A stretch of 7,393 nucleotides of DNA from an uncultured Eubacterium sp. (GCA_900543365.1 UQRG01000070.1:1-7393); one strand, 5' to 3'. Shown: positions 1 to 5,157, counted from the stretch's first letter. The notes: a model not told the origin generated them from the sequence alone. Program-made: numbers and translations.

Positions 1-1
1 C

Positions 2-910
2 GGAACTATAGTAGAAAGAAAAGGTCCTAACCTTTCATCTGAAGAATTTAACGAATTGAACCTTTATATAGGTAAAACAATAATATGCTCAGACGGAACG
101 ACGCTTTTAGGTGCTGATGATAAGGCAGGTATAGCAGAAATAATTACTGCTATGGAATATTTAAAAAATCACTCAGAAATAAAACACCCTACCATTAAAG
201 TTGCATTCACTCCAGATGAAGAAATAGGAGCAGGTGTTGATTATTTTGATGTTAAAAAATTTGGCTGTGATTTTGCTTACACTATTGACGGTGGAATTCT
301 TGGAGAAATAAGCTACGAAAACTTTAACGCAGCAAGAGCCAAAATAGATATTATAGGAAAAAGTGTTCACCCTGGCAGTGCAAAGGATTTAATGATTAAC
401 GCTGGACTAATTGCTTGTGAATTTAACTCAATGCTTCCCCAAAAAGAAACACCAGCTACTACCGATAATTATGAAGGTTTTTATCACTTAACTAATATTA
501 AAGGAAATGTTGAAAATGCTCATTTAGATTATATAATACGAGATTTTGATAAAACAAACTTTGAATATAGAAAAAACAATATTCAAAACATAGTTAATAC
601 ATTGAATAATAAATATGGTTATAATACAGTTAAACTTAATATGTATGATGAATATTATAATATGTCTGAAATTATACAAAAAAACAAATTTGTTCTTGAT
701 AAAGCTGTTAAAGCTATAAAAAATACAGGTATAGAGCCTCGTATTGAACCTATTAGAGGTGGTACAGATGGTGCAAGACTTTCATTTATGGGATTACCTT
801 GTCCCAATATATTTACAGGTGGTCACAACTTTCACGGTCCATACGAGTTTATATGTGTCGAAAGTATGATTAAAGCAGTTGAAACAATTATCAACATTGC
901 AAAAGCTTAA
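2..910 (+). CDS. pepT: Peptidase T (tripeptide aminopeptidase), 5' end outside the window
   Basis: Cytosolic zinc aminopeptidase of the M20 family that removes the N-terminal residue from tripeptides, the last step of peptide use. The frame is open to the left edge, so the TTG at position 56 is not the start. The 302 visible residues are the C-terminal three quarters of a family usually about 408 aa. Seen: GADDKAG near residue 37 (bridging Asp), TPDEE near 70 (catalytic Glu plus ligand Glu), TIDGG near 94 (ligand Asp), a dimerisation domain from about 98 to 200, then RGGTDGARLSFMGLP and GGHNFHGPYEF near 273 (ligand His about 278). The first metal-binding His-x-Asp lies upstream of the window. 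No visible key residue is missing. A hairpin terminator follows six bases after the stop. The close match to PepT-specific motifs argues against other M20 peptidases such as PepD. Confidence 0.96.
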   Translation, partial: GTIVERKGPNLSSEEFNELNLYIGKTIICSDGTTLLGADDKAGIAEIITAMEYLKNHSEIKHPTIKVAFTPDEEIGAGVDYFDVKKFGCDFAYTIDGGILGEISYENFNAARAKIDIIGKSVHPGSAKDLMINAGLIACEFNSMLPQKETPATTDNYEGFYHLTNIKGNVENAHLDYIIRDFDKTNFEYRKNNIQNIVNTLNNKYGYNTVKLNMYDEYYNMSEIIQKNKFVLDKAVKAIKNTGIEPRIEPIRGGTDGARLSFMGLPCPNIFTGGHNFHGPYEFICVESMIKAVETIINIAKA

Positions 911-915
911 ATAAC

Positions 916-955
916 AAAAAGGAGGTTCTTATTTAAAAAACCTCCTTTTTTTGTT
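916..955. terminator. Bidirectional intrinsic terminator between pepT and the convergent membrane-protein gene
   Basis: A 12-bp perfect stem (AAAAAGGAGGTT at 916-927 against AACCTCCTTTTT at 939-950, 11-nt loop) is followed on + by more T residues. The flanking A and T runs give a U-tract on both strands. On - the last five codons and the stop (933-935) of the membrane-protein gene lie within the hairpin, so its translation would run into its own terminator. Confidence 0.88.
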
Positions 956-1388
956 TCAAAATTTCTTTTCTTATTTTATCAATACCATTTCGTGGCACAA
1001 AAAATTTATAAAACCCCTCTTTTGAATCAATAATCAAATATTCTCCTTTAACAAACACATCGTTTATATCATTTATATTTATATCAATTTTAACATTTTT
1101 TAGAAACAGTAATTTAACAGCTGAGCCATAAACACCTCCATCATATATAATAATATAGGACTTTTTTATAACGCTAGAAACAAATAAAAACAAAACAGCA
1201 ACAAATTCAATTATTAAGCAGAAAATAATTAAACTCTTTCTATACTTGATGATATTATCAACATATAAATATCCTAAAATAAACAAGACAGAAATAAAAA
1301 TCAAAAATGCAATTAATCTAAACACCAATATTTTTCTGCAACTATATTCTTTAGATGCTGCCAATATTTTTTTGCTACCCAAACACAT
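933..1388 (-). CDS. Small two-helix membrane protein with a C-terminal beta-rich cytoplasmic domain, function unknown
   Basis: Not recognised as a named family. The 151-aa product has hydrophobic segments at about 20-43 and 52-74, separated by a short polar turn with Lys and Arg. A soluble C-terminal part of about 75 residues follows, with alternating hydrophobic strands (YIIIYDGGVYG and EYLIIDS) and a final amphipathic helix. This layout resembles small bacterial PH-like (YcxB/bPH type) proteins, but that is inference from shape only. Positive charges flanking the helices suggest both ends are inside the cell. I chose the ATG at 1388 because GAGGGTGG lies 5-8 nt before it; a longer TTG start at 1436 has no such site. 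The gene is divergent from the XRE regulator, with a strong promoter containing a palindrome, so regulation by that neighbour is likely. The 3' end overlaps a terminator hairpin. Confidence 0.72.
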   Translation of the reverse strand: MCLGSKKILAASKEYSCRKILVFRLIAFLIFISVLFILGYLYVDNIIKYRKSLIIFCLIIEFVAVLFLFVSSVIKKSYIIIYDGGVYGSAVKLLFLKNVKIDININDINDVFVKGEYLIIDSKEGFYKFFVPRNGIDKIRKEILKQKKEVF

Positions 1389-1456
1389 TTCTACCACCCT
1401 CAATATAATCATCAAATATATAATTATTTTTCCCAACTAAATTGGTGTATTTTAAA

Positions 1457-1485
1457 ATTATAACATATTTAATTGTACAATTCAA
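1457..1485 (-). promoter_or_regulatory. Sigma-A promoter of the small membrane-protein gene
   Basis: Read on -, TTGAAT (1485-1480) and TATAAT (1462-1457) are separated by 17 bp, and a TG dinucleotide one base before the -10 makes it an extended -10. The predicted start is near 1450, leaving a leader of about 60 nt before the ATG at 1388. Confidence 0.75.
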
Positions 1486-1486
1486 T
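1467..1486. promoter_or_regulatory. Palindromic operator candidate inside the promoter
   Basis: AATTGTACAATT (1471-1482) is a perfect 12-bp palindrome. Extended to 1467-1486 it stays symmetric at all but one pair of positions. It covers the spacer and part of the -35 of the membrane-protein promoter, so a bound protein would block RNA polymerase. The divergent XRE-type regulator is the obvious candidate binder. The palindrome is seen; its role is inferred. Confidence 0.5.
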
Positions 1487-1535
1487 GTTTATTTCCAATC
1501 AAATATACTAATAACAATCTTGAGTTCATTATAAT
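1481..1535 (+). promoter_or_regulatory. Weak promoter candidates for the XRE regulator
   Basis: Two -10-like boxes precede the gene. TATACT (1504-1509) has TTCAAT (1481-1486) 17 bp upstream, overlapping the palindrome edge, which would let the same operator control both directions. TATAAT (1530-1535) is a perfect -10 but has no recognisable -35, and its start point would fall almost on the ribosome binding site. I cannot decide between them. Confidence 0.3.
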
Positions 1536-1554
1536 TGGCTTAGAGGTGAAAAAA

Positions 1555-1881
1555 ATGAAAGAATATGTATCATTAGAGCAATTTGTAAGAGAACGAATAA
1601 CTGAATTACGATTGCAAAAAGGAGTAACAGAGTACAAAATGAGTTATGATTTAGGTCATAGCAAAAGCTATATCAATAATATCACTGCAAGGAAAGCCTT
1701 GCCATCATTAGGAGAATTCTTTGCAATATGTGATTATTTTGATATAACACCAATTCAATTCTTTGATACAGAACAAGAAAATCCAAAATTAAATTCAAAT
1801 ATTATTGACAATATAAAAAAGTTAAATGCAAAAGATGCAGAACTTGTATCAGATATTATTAAAAGACTAATTCACAAATAA
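1555..1881 (+). CDS. XRE-family helix-turn-helix transcriptional regulator
   Basis: A small cytoplasmic DNA-binding protein of 108 aa. Residues from about 8 to 70 form a Cro/C1-type five-helix domain: an RITELRLQKG first helix, then the turn and recognition helix around MSYDLGHSKSYINNI, then the conserved ALPSLGEFFAICDYFDITP stretch. A charged linker and a helix at about 82-106 (IKKLNAKDAELVSDIIKRL) may serve dimerisation. I chose the ATG at 1555 because AGAGGTG (1542-1548) sits six bases before it; an upstream in-frame GTG at 1546 overlaps that site. There is no sensor or catalytic domain, so the signal is unknown. It is divergent from the small membrane protein, whose promoter carries a palindrome, which suggests local (auto)regulation. 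An antitoxin role is possible for this family, but the neighbour does not look like a toxin. Confidence 0.88.
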   Translation: MKEYVSLEQFVRERITELRLQKGVTEYKMSYDLGHSKSYINNITARKALPSLGEFFAICDYFDITPIQFFDTEQENPKLNSNIIDNIKKLNAKDAELVSDIIKRLIHK

Positions 1882-1933
1882 TAATGATACTTTATTAATT
1901 AATGTAGTTTAAGATAATAAATATCCCCCAAAA

Positions 1934-1988
1934 TACACCGACCTCAAAAAAATTAGACATTAAAATTTAACGATTATAAGTCGGTACA
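1934..1988. repeat. Imperfect 11-bp inverted repeat, possible remnant of an insertion-sequence end
   Basis: TACACCGACCT (1934-1944) faces AAGTCGGTACA (1978-1988). Six central positions are perfectly inverted; read as RNA from -, all eleven positions pair if three G-U pairs are allowed. The stretch after the left arm (CTCAAAAAAATTAGACATTA) recalls the GACCCC-AAAAA-TTAGACA ends of IS3-family elements from memory. No transposase is present. It could equally be a chance hairpin in the gap after the XRE gene. Confidence 0.25.
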
Positions 1989-2016
1989 ACTATCCAAGAA
2001 GTTTCTTTATACAAAC

Positions 2017-2045
2017 AAAAAAGCCCAGTTAAACTGGACTTTTTT
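2017..2045. terminator. Bidirectional intrinsic terminator (XRE gene on +, infC operon on -)
   Basis: A stem of AAAAAAG and CCAGT with one mismatch (left arm from 2017, right arm to 2045) and a 3-nt loop is flanked by a run of six A on the left and six T on the right. It therefore gives a proper U-tract in both directions: the first terminator met after the XRE gene on + and the second after rplT on -. Confidence 0.82.
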
Positions 2046-2052
2046 AATAGAC

Positions 2053-2080
2053 TAAAAGAACCTCAACTGAGGTTCTTTTA
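2053..2080 (-). terminator. Hairpin directly after rplT
   Basis: TAAAAGAACCTCA (2053-2065) and TGAGGTTCTTTTA (2068-2080) are perfect 13-nt complements around two bases. On - it lies about 23 nt after the rplT stop. Its 3' arm is U-rich but no long U-tract follows, so it may act as a weak terminator or as a 3'-end protecting hairpin in tandem with the stronger one beyond. Confidence 0.65.
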
Positions 2081-2102
2081 AGTATTTTAGCAAATAATAA
2101 AA

Positions 2103-2456
2103 TTATAAAGCAGCCTTAGCCTTAGCAACTAATGAAGCAAATGCGTTCATATCGTTTACAGCTAACTCAGCTAACATCTTTCTGTTAATGTTAATGTCAG
2201 CCTTCTTAAGACCGTTCATAAACTGGCTGTAAGAAATGTTATTCATTCTTGCAGCTGCATTAATTCTAACAATCCAAAGTCTTCTATAAGCTCTCTTAGT
2301 CTGCTTTCTACCAGCAAAGCTGTGAGCCATAGCCTTCATAACTGACTGCTTAGCTACTCTATACTGCTTACTTCTAGCACCAAAGTAACCCTTAGCCATC
2401 TTTAAAACTTTCTTATGTCTTTTACGTGCACCTAATGCACCCTTAACTCTAGCCAT
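2103..2456 (-). CDS. rplT: 50S ribosomal protein L20
   Basis: Primary 23S rRNA-binding protein needed early in large-subunit assembly. In Bacillus it also represses its own operon through the infC leader. The 117-aa product is the family's usual length. It begins MARVKG, then RKRHKKVLKMAKGYFGARS in the extended basic N-terminal tail, then the helical region KQTKRAYRRLWIVRINAAAR, and ends in the globular C-terminal domain (NINRKMLAELAVND). It is the last gene of infC-rpmI-rplT. AAGGAGG lies nine bases before the ATG and overlaps the rpmI stop codon, with only 14 nt between the genes, so translation is probably coupled. Two hairpins follow on the - strand. Nothing is missing. Confidence 0.98.
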   Translation of the reverse strand: MARVKGALGARKRHKKVLKMAKGYFGARSKQYRVAKQSVMKAMAHSFAGRKQTKRAYRRLWIVRINAAARMNNISYSQFMNGLKKADININRKMLAELAVNDMNAFASLVAKAKAAL

Positions 2457-2470
2457 TTATAGTGTCCTCC

Positions 2471-2668
2471 TTAGATATATGGTAATTCTTTCTTCATAGC
2501 CTTAACATTAGTTGAGTCAACGAGAGTAGACTGTCTTAAACTTCTCTTTCTCTTAGTGCTCTTCTTAGTTAAGATATGCTGCTTGTTAGCCTTAGTTCTC
2601 TTAATCTTACCAGTACCTGTAACAGAAACACGCTTTGCTACAGCTTTTCTTGTCTTTAATTTAGGCAT
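2471..2668 (-). CDS. rpmI: 50S ribosomal protein L35
   Basis: Small basic protein of the large ribosomal subunit. The 65 residues match the usual family length. The start MPKLKTRKAVAKR and the following TGTGKIKRTKANKQHILTKK are characteristic, rich in Lys and Arg as expected for an rRNA-buried protein, and end in LPYI. AGGAGG lies eight bases before the ATG. It stands 22 nt after infC and 14 nt before rplT, and its TAA stop is the first part of the rplT Shine-Dalgarno sequence. Stoichiometry with L20 is therefore likely set by coupling. It has no separate promoter that I can see and depends on the infC promoter and attenuator. Confidence 0.97.
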   Translation of the reverse strand: MPKLKTRKAVAKRVSVTGTGKIKRTKANKQHILTKKSTKRKRSLRQSTLVDSTNVKAMKKELPYI

Positions 2669-2690
2669 TTTTTATTCCTCCTGAAAAAAA

Positions 2691-3200
2691 TTAATTAGTT
2701 TTTGGACCTAAGAACATTGACATAGTTCTGGCTTCCATTTTAGGTTCTTTATCAATCTGACCCACCTCAGAAACCTGAGCCGCAAAGTCCTTCATTATTT
2801 CAATCGCAGCATCCTGTCGTGCAAGTTCACGACCTCTAAATCTGATGCTTACTTTAACCTTATTACCGGCTTTAAGGAATTTAACAGCATTTTTAACCTT
2901 AACCTGTACATCGTGGGTATCAATATTAGGAGAAAGACGAACCTCCTTAGTTTCAACAACTTTCTGCTTCTTCTTTGCTTCCTTTTCCTTTTTAGCAAGG
3001 TCAAACTTATACTTGCTGTAATCCATAATTTTGCAAACTGGTGGCTTAGCCTGAGGAGAAATCTTTACTAAATCAAGATTCTTTTCATCTGCTAATTTTT
3101 GAGCATCTCTAGCTGACATAATACCAACCTGCTCACCAGTATCACTTATAAGACGAATTTCTTTGTCCCTTACTTGTCCGTTAATCATTAAATCGGTAAT
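2691..3200 (-). CDS. infC: Translation initiation factor IF-3, probable AUU start codon
   Basis: Binds the 30S subunit, prevents premature 50S joining and rejects wrong start codons or initiator tRNA. The predicted protein is 169 aa. It has an N-terminal domain to about 65 (LMINGQVRDKEIRLI, then KPPVCKIMDYSKYKF, which fits the IF-3 signature), a Lys-rich linker at about 66-82 and a C-terminal 30S-binding domain beginning KEVRLSPNIDTHD. Start choice: AGGAGG is at 3214-3209. The in-frame GTG at 3209 overlaps it and the first in-frame ATG (3188) is 20 nt away. The ATT at 3200 has 8-nt spacing and begins at the family's usual N-terminus (I-x-D-L-M-I-N). AUU starts are established for infC in E. 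coli and bacilli, where IF-3 represses its own translation by rejecting AUU. First gene of infC-rpmI-rplT. Confidence 0.95.
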   Translation of the reverse strand: MTDLMINGQVRDKEIRLISDTGEQVGIMSARDAQKLADEKNLDLVKISPQAKPPVCKIMDYSKYKFDLAKKEKEAKKKQKVVETKEVRLSPNIDTHDVQVKVKNAVKFLKAGNKVKVSIRFRGRELARQDAAIEIMKDFAAQVSEVGQIDKEPKMEARTMSMFLGPKTN

Positions 3201-3214
3201 AGTAGGCACCTCCT
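3198..3214 (-). promoter_or_regulatory. infC ribosome binding site with AUU start codon
   Basis: Read on -, AGGAGG (3214-3209) is followed by eight bases and ATT (3200-3198). The strong site and correct spacing select AUU over the overlapping GTG and the distant ATG. This arrangement is the known basis of IF-3 autoregulation in other bacteria. Confidence 0.82.
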
Positions 3215-3245
3215 AAAAATATAATTGCTGCTGCTCCCATTTAAT

Positions 3246-3269
3246 AAAAAAAGCAGACCAAAGTCTGCT
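3246..3269 (-). terminator. Attenuator terminator in the infC leader
   Basis: Read on -, AGCAGAC (3269-3263) pairs with GTCTGCT (3258-3252) around a 4-nt loop and runs into seven T residues (3252-3246). It lies upstream of infC and downstream of its promoter, so it must be bypassed for the operon to be expressed. Confidence 0.88.
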
Positions 3270-3366
3270 CACAAAATCTCACAATTAACACATATAGTGA
3301 AAAATGTTTAACCTTAAAACACGAAAGTCGTAAGGTGAGAAGTGGAGCTTCTTCTTTAATAACAAC
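3246..3366 (-). promoter_or_regulatory. infC-rpmI-rplT leader with competing antiterminator and terminator, L20-leader-like
   Basis: The leader runs from the predicted start near 3366 to the attenuator. GCTCcAC (3348-3342) can pair with GTGAGC (3272-3267), one base bulged, and nested inside it TCTCAC (3340-3335) pairs with GTGAGA (3282-3277). This helix consumes the first three bases of the terminator 5' arm, so the two folds exclude each other. A small hairpin ACGA/TCGT (3331-3321) with a CTT/AAG extension sits inside. In Bacillus subtilis the same operon is shut off by L20 binding its leader and promoting termination; the ligand here is inferred by analogy, not seen. Confidence 0.62.
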
Positions 3367-3370
3367 GAAT

Positions 3371-3399
3371 ATTATATCATTACTTCCCACCATTGTCAA
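3371..3399 (-). promoter_or_regulatory. Consensus sigma-A promoter of infC-rpmI-rplT
   Basis: Read on -, TTGACA (3399-3394) and TATAAT (3376-3371) are both perfect consensus with 17-bp spacing, plus a TG one base before the -10. The upstream sequence is AT-rich with A-runs (3400-3426), like an UP element. A promoter this strong fits ribosomal genes held back by an attenuator. It begins only 27 bp after the ldh stop codon. Confidence 0.92.
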
Positions 3400-3426
3400 C
3401 AACTTTTTTACATTTTTACATATAAA

Positions 3427-4380
3427 TTAAATAGTCAAATCAAGACCATCAATAACAGCCTTTAATTCTCTTGCTGACTCCTTAAGAGCATTTTTTTCAA
3501 CATGGTCAAGCTTAATTTCAAGTACCTGCTCAATACCATTAATACCTACAATAGTAGGAATACTCATACAAACATCAGAAATCCCATAATGGTCATTATA
3601 ATGATAAGAACTTACAGGTACAATACTATGTTCATCATTTACAATACACTCACAAAGTCTTCTAACAGAAAGTGCAATACCATAATAAGTTGCACCCTTT
3701 TTCTTAATTATCTCATAAGCACTATTTTTAACTTCTTCATAAAGTCTTTTTTCTGATTCGTTGTGATTATGATGACCTCTTAACTCACAAAATTCAGTTA
3801 TTGGAATACCACTTACATTAGCACTTGACCAAACGGCAAGTTCACTATCCCCGTGTTCACCAATAATATAAGCGTGAACACTCTTAGGATTTACATCAAG
3901 GTGTCTGCCAAGAACATACTTTAATCTTGCTGAGTCAAGTACAGTACCACTACCAATAACCCTTTCCTTAGGGAATCCAGAAAGTTTTAATGTAACATAA
4001 GTAAGTATATCCACAGGATTGCTTACAACAAGAAGAATTGCTTCCTTATTATATTTTACAATTTGTGGAATAATAGATTTAAATATAGCAACATTTTTAT
4101 TAACTAAATCAAGTCTAGTTTCACCTGGCTTTTGACCTGCACCAGCAGTTATAACTATAATACCTGCATCAGCAATATCCTTGTAATCACCAGCATAAAT
4201 ATCAATATTACCAACATAAGGCATACCGTGGCTAATATCCATAGCCTCACCTTCTGCCTTATCCTTATTTGCATCTATTAAAACTATTTCGTGAAACAAA
4301 TGACTTTCCATTAAAGAAAATGCTGAACTTGAACCAACAAAACCACATCCAATAACAGCACATTTTCTCATATCTACCAT
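3427..4380 (-). CDS. ldh: L-lactate dehydrogenase (NAD-dependent)
   Basis: Cytosolic enzyme reducing pyruvate to L-lactate with NADH, regenerating NAD+ in fermentation. The 317-aa product is full length. Seen: Rossmann GCGFVG at 11-16, VLIDANKDK with the NAD-selecting Asp36, substrate loop GQKPGETRLDL (Gln83, which marks LDH rather than MDH, and Arg89), SNPVDI, DSAR with Asp149 and Arg152, and GEHGDSE with catalytic His176. Of the fructose-bisphosphate site, His169 (VHAY) is kept, but the Arg two residues after the substrate-binding Arg is Lys154. The ATG at 4380 is chosen because AAGGAGG lies eight bases before it; a TTG nine codons upstream would begin before that site. It has its own promoter and a Rex-type operator. 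No hairpin separates it from the infC promoter, so readthrough into the infC leader is possible. Confidence 0.97.
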   Translation of the reverse strand: MVDMRKCAVIGCGFVGSSSAFSLMESHLFHEIVLIDANKDKAEGEAMDISHGMPYVGNIDIYAGDYKDIADAGIIVITAGAGQKPGETRLDLVNKNVAIFKSIIPQIVKYNKEAILLVVSNPVDILTYVTLKLSGFPKERVIGSGTVLDSARLKYVLGRHLDVNPKSVHAYIIGEHGDSELAVWSSANVSGIPITEFCELRGHHNHNESEKRLYEEVKNSAYEIIKKKGATYYGIALSVRRLCECIVNDEHSIVPVSSYHYNDHYGISDVCMSIPTIVGINGIEQVLEIKLDHVEKNALKESARELKAVIDGLDLTI

Positions 4381-4417
4381 AACATTGTCCTCCTTAAATA
4401 TATACAACTCTTATAGA

Positions 4418-4435
4418 TTGTTAATTAATTAGCAA
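4418..4435. promoter_or_regulatory. Rex (redox repressor) operator of ldh
   Basis: TTGTTAA-TTAA-TTAGCAA matches the Rex consensus TTGTTAANNNNTTAACAA at 13 of 14 defined positions. It lies at about +6 to +23 from the predicted ldh start, so bound Rex would block transcription when NADH/NAD+ is low. ldh is an established Rex target in Gram-positive bacteria. Further arms ATAGATT (4413-4419) and AATCTAT (4435-4441) extend the symmetry to 29 bp. No rex gene is in the window. Confidence 0.85.
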
Positions 4436-4447
4436 ATCTATGGTGCT

Positions 4448-4476
4448 ATTATACAGCTATTTTATATAAATATCCA
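4448..4476 (-). promoter_or_regulatory. Promoter of ldh
   Basis: Read on -, TGGATA (4476-4471, four of six consensus) and TATAAT (4453-4448, perfect) are 17 bp apart. The predicted start is near 4441, giving a leader of about 60 nt that carries the Rex-type site and then AAGGAGG. Confidence 0.78.
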
Positions 4477-4739
4477 GCTTTTATTTTTATAGCAAAATAA
4501 GCCTATAAAATATTAATTTTCAATAAAAATTTAAATTTAAAGTATTAAGTTTGATAATATTTTAACAAAAACTGAAAATATTTTATTAACATTAGTAAAT
4601 TTTATTGTCGTTTTTACACATTCCAACTTTGTTTTCATCTTTAATTTTGTTTATTTAATAAAATTATTACACCAAAAACCAGCTAAGCCATATTATAAAA
4701 CGAGGGGAAACTCTCAAATATTATTTTTGGAGGTAAAAT
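4477..4739. other. AT-rich divergent intergenic region between the ldh promoter and the YmaF gene
   Basis: About 260 bases, very AT-rich with repeated A- and T-tracts (AAATTTAAATTT at 4527-4538), which may bend the DNA. It must contain the YmaF-gene promoter. The only -10-like box close to the gene is TATTAT (4691-4696), with no good -35, so an alternative sigma factor is possible. GGAGG (4729-4733) is the YmaF ribosome binding site. I see no coding frame with a binding site and no stable long hairpin. Confidence 0.5.
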
Positions 4740-5093
4740 ATGAATTCAGAAATCTGTGACAAATGTAAAGAATGCAAAGAAAGTGAACAACATGTTCACG
4801 AGATATTAGGTTCTACACTTTTAGGAAATTGTTGTAAAGAACCTCACAACCATCGTTTTACAACAGTTTCTTCTGAAGCTATTAAAACTGGCACAAGTCA
4901 TATCCACAATGTAAAGTTTAAAACCGATTCCTATGAAGGCCATTATCACGAATTTGAAGGTAAAACTGGTCCTGCAATTCCTGTAGGTGATGGTAGACAT
5001 ATACACTTTATAAAAGATATTACTAAATCAACTAATAGTCATACTCACGAATTTAGAGTTGCTACCTTAATTGAAAATCCAATTGGTGACTAA
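4740..5093 (+). CDS. YmaF-family protein with six HxH motifs
   Basis: Member of the YmaF family (named after a Bacillus subtilis protein), recognised by the spaced His motifs, the GPAIPVG segment at 77-83 and the C-terminal ATLIENPIGD. Function is not established. The 117-aa protein has six H-x-H pairs at residues 18, 36, 54, 68, 87 and 101, spaced 18, 18, 14, 19 and 14, each at the edge of a likely beta strand. An N-terminal C-x2-C-x2-C (6, 9, 12) and a Cys pair at 31-32 add to them. Metal binding is the natural inference. No signal peptide or membrane segment is seen, so it is probably cytoplasmic. GGAGG lies six bases before the ATG. It is divergent from ldh and convergent with ribU across a shared hairpin, apparently as a single-gene unit. 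Confidence 0.87.
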   Translation: MNSEICDKCKECKESEQHVHEILGSTLLGNCCKEPHNHRFTTVSSEAIKTGTSHIHNVKFKTDSYEGHYHEFEGKTGPAIPVGDGRHIHFIKDITKSTNSHTHEFRVATLIENPIGD

Positions 5094-5116
5094 TACAACA
5101 ATATATACTATTAAGT

Positions 5117-5157
5117 AAAAAAGTCCTAATGTTAGAAATATCTAACATTGGGACTTT
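5117..5157. terminator. Shared terminator between the YmaF gene and ribU
   Basis: A 17-bp stem with one G-U pair (5120-5136 with 5141-5157) closes a 4-nt loop. On - it is followed by six T (from the A-run 5117-5122), making it a strong terminator for ribU, 29 nt after the stop. On + only three T follow, so it should end the YmaF transcript less efficiently. Confidence 0.82.

Noticed and set aside
1246..1440. A + strand ORF of 64 codons opposite the small membrane-protein gene
   Set aside because: Antisense of a better-supported gene that has a promoter and ribosome binding site; this frame has neither.
3181..3240. Short - strand ORF of 19 codons starting ATG at 3240 and overlapping the infC start, as a leader peptide
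   Set aside because: No ribosome binding site precedes it; the upstream sequence is the U-tract of the attenuator. It overlaps infC in another frame.
3427..4380. Malate dehydrogenase as an alternative to lactate dehydrogenase
   Set aside because: The substrate loop has Gln (GQKPGETR) where malate dehydrogenases have Arg, which marks lactate specificity.
4582..4599. Partial palindrome TTTATTAACATTAGTAAA as a second Rex or other operator
   Set aside because: Only about 14 of 18 positions are symmetric, it does not fit the Rex consensus, and such matches are expected by chance at this base composition.
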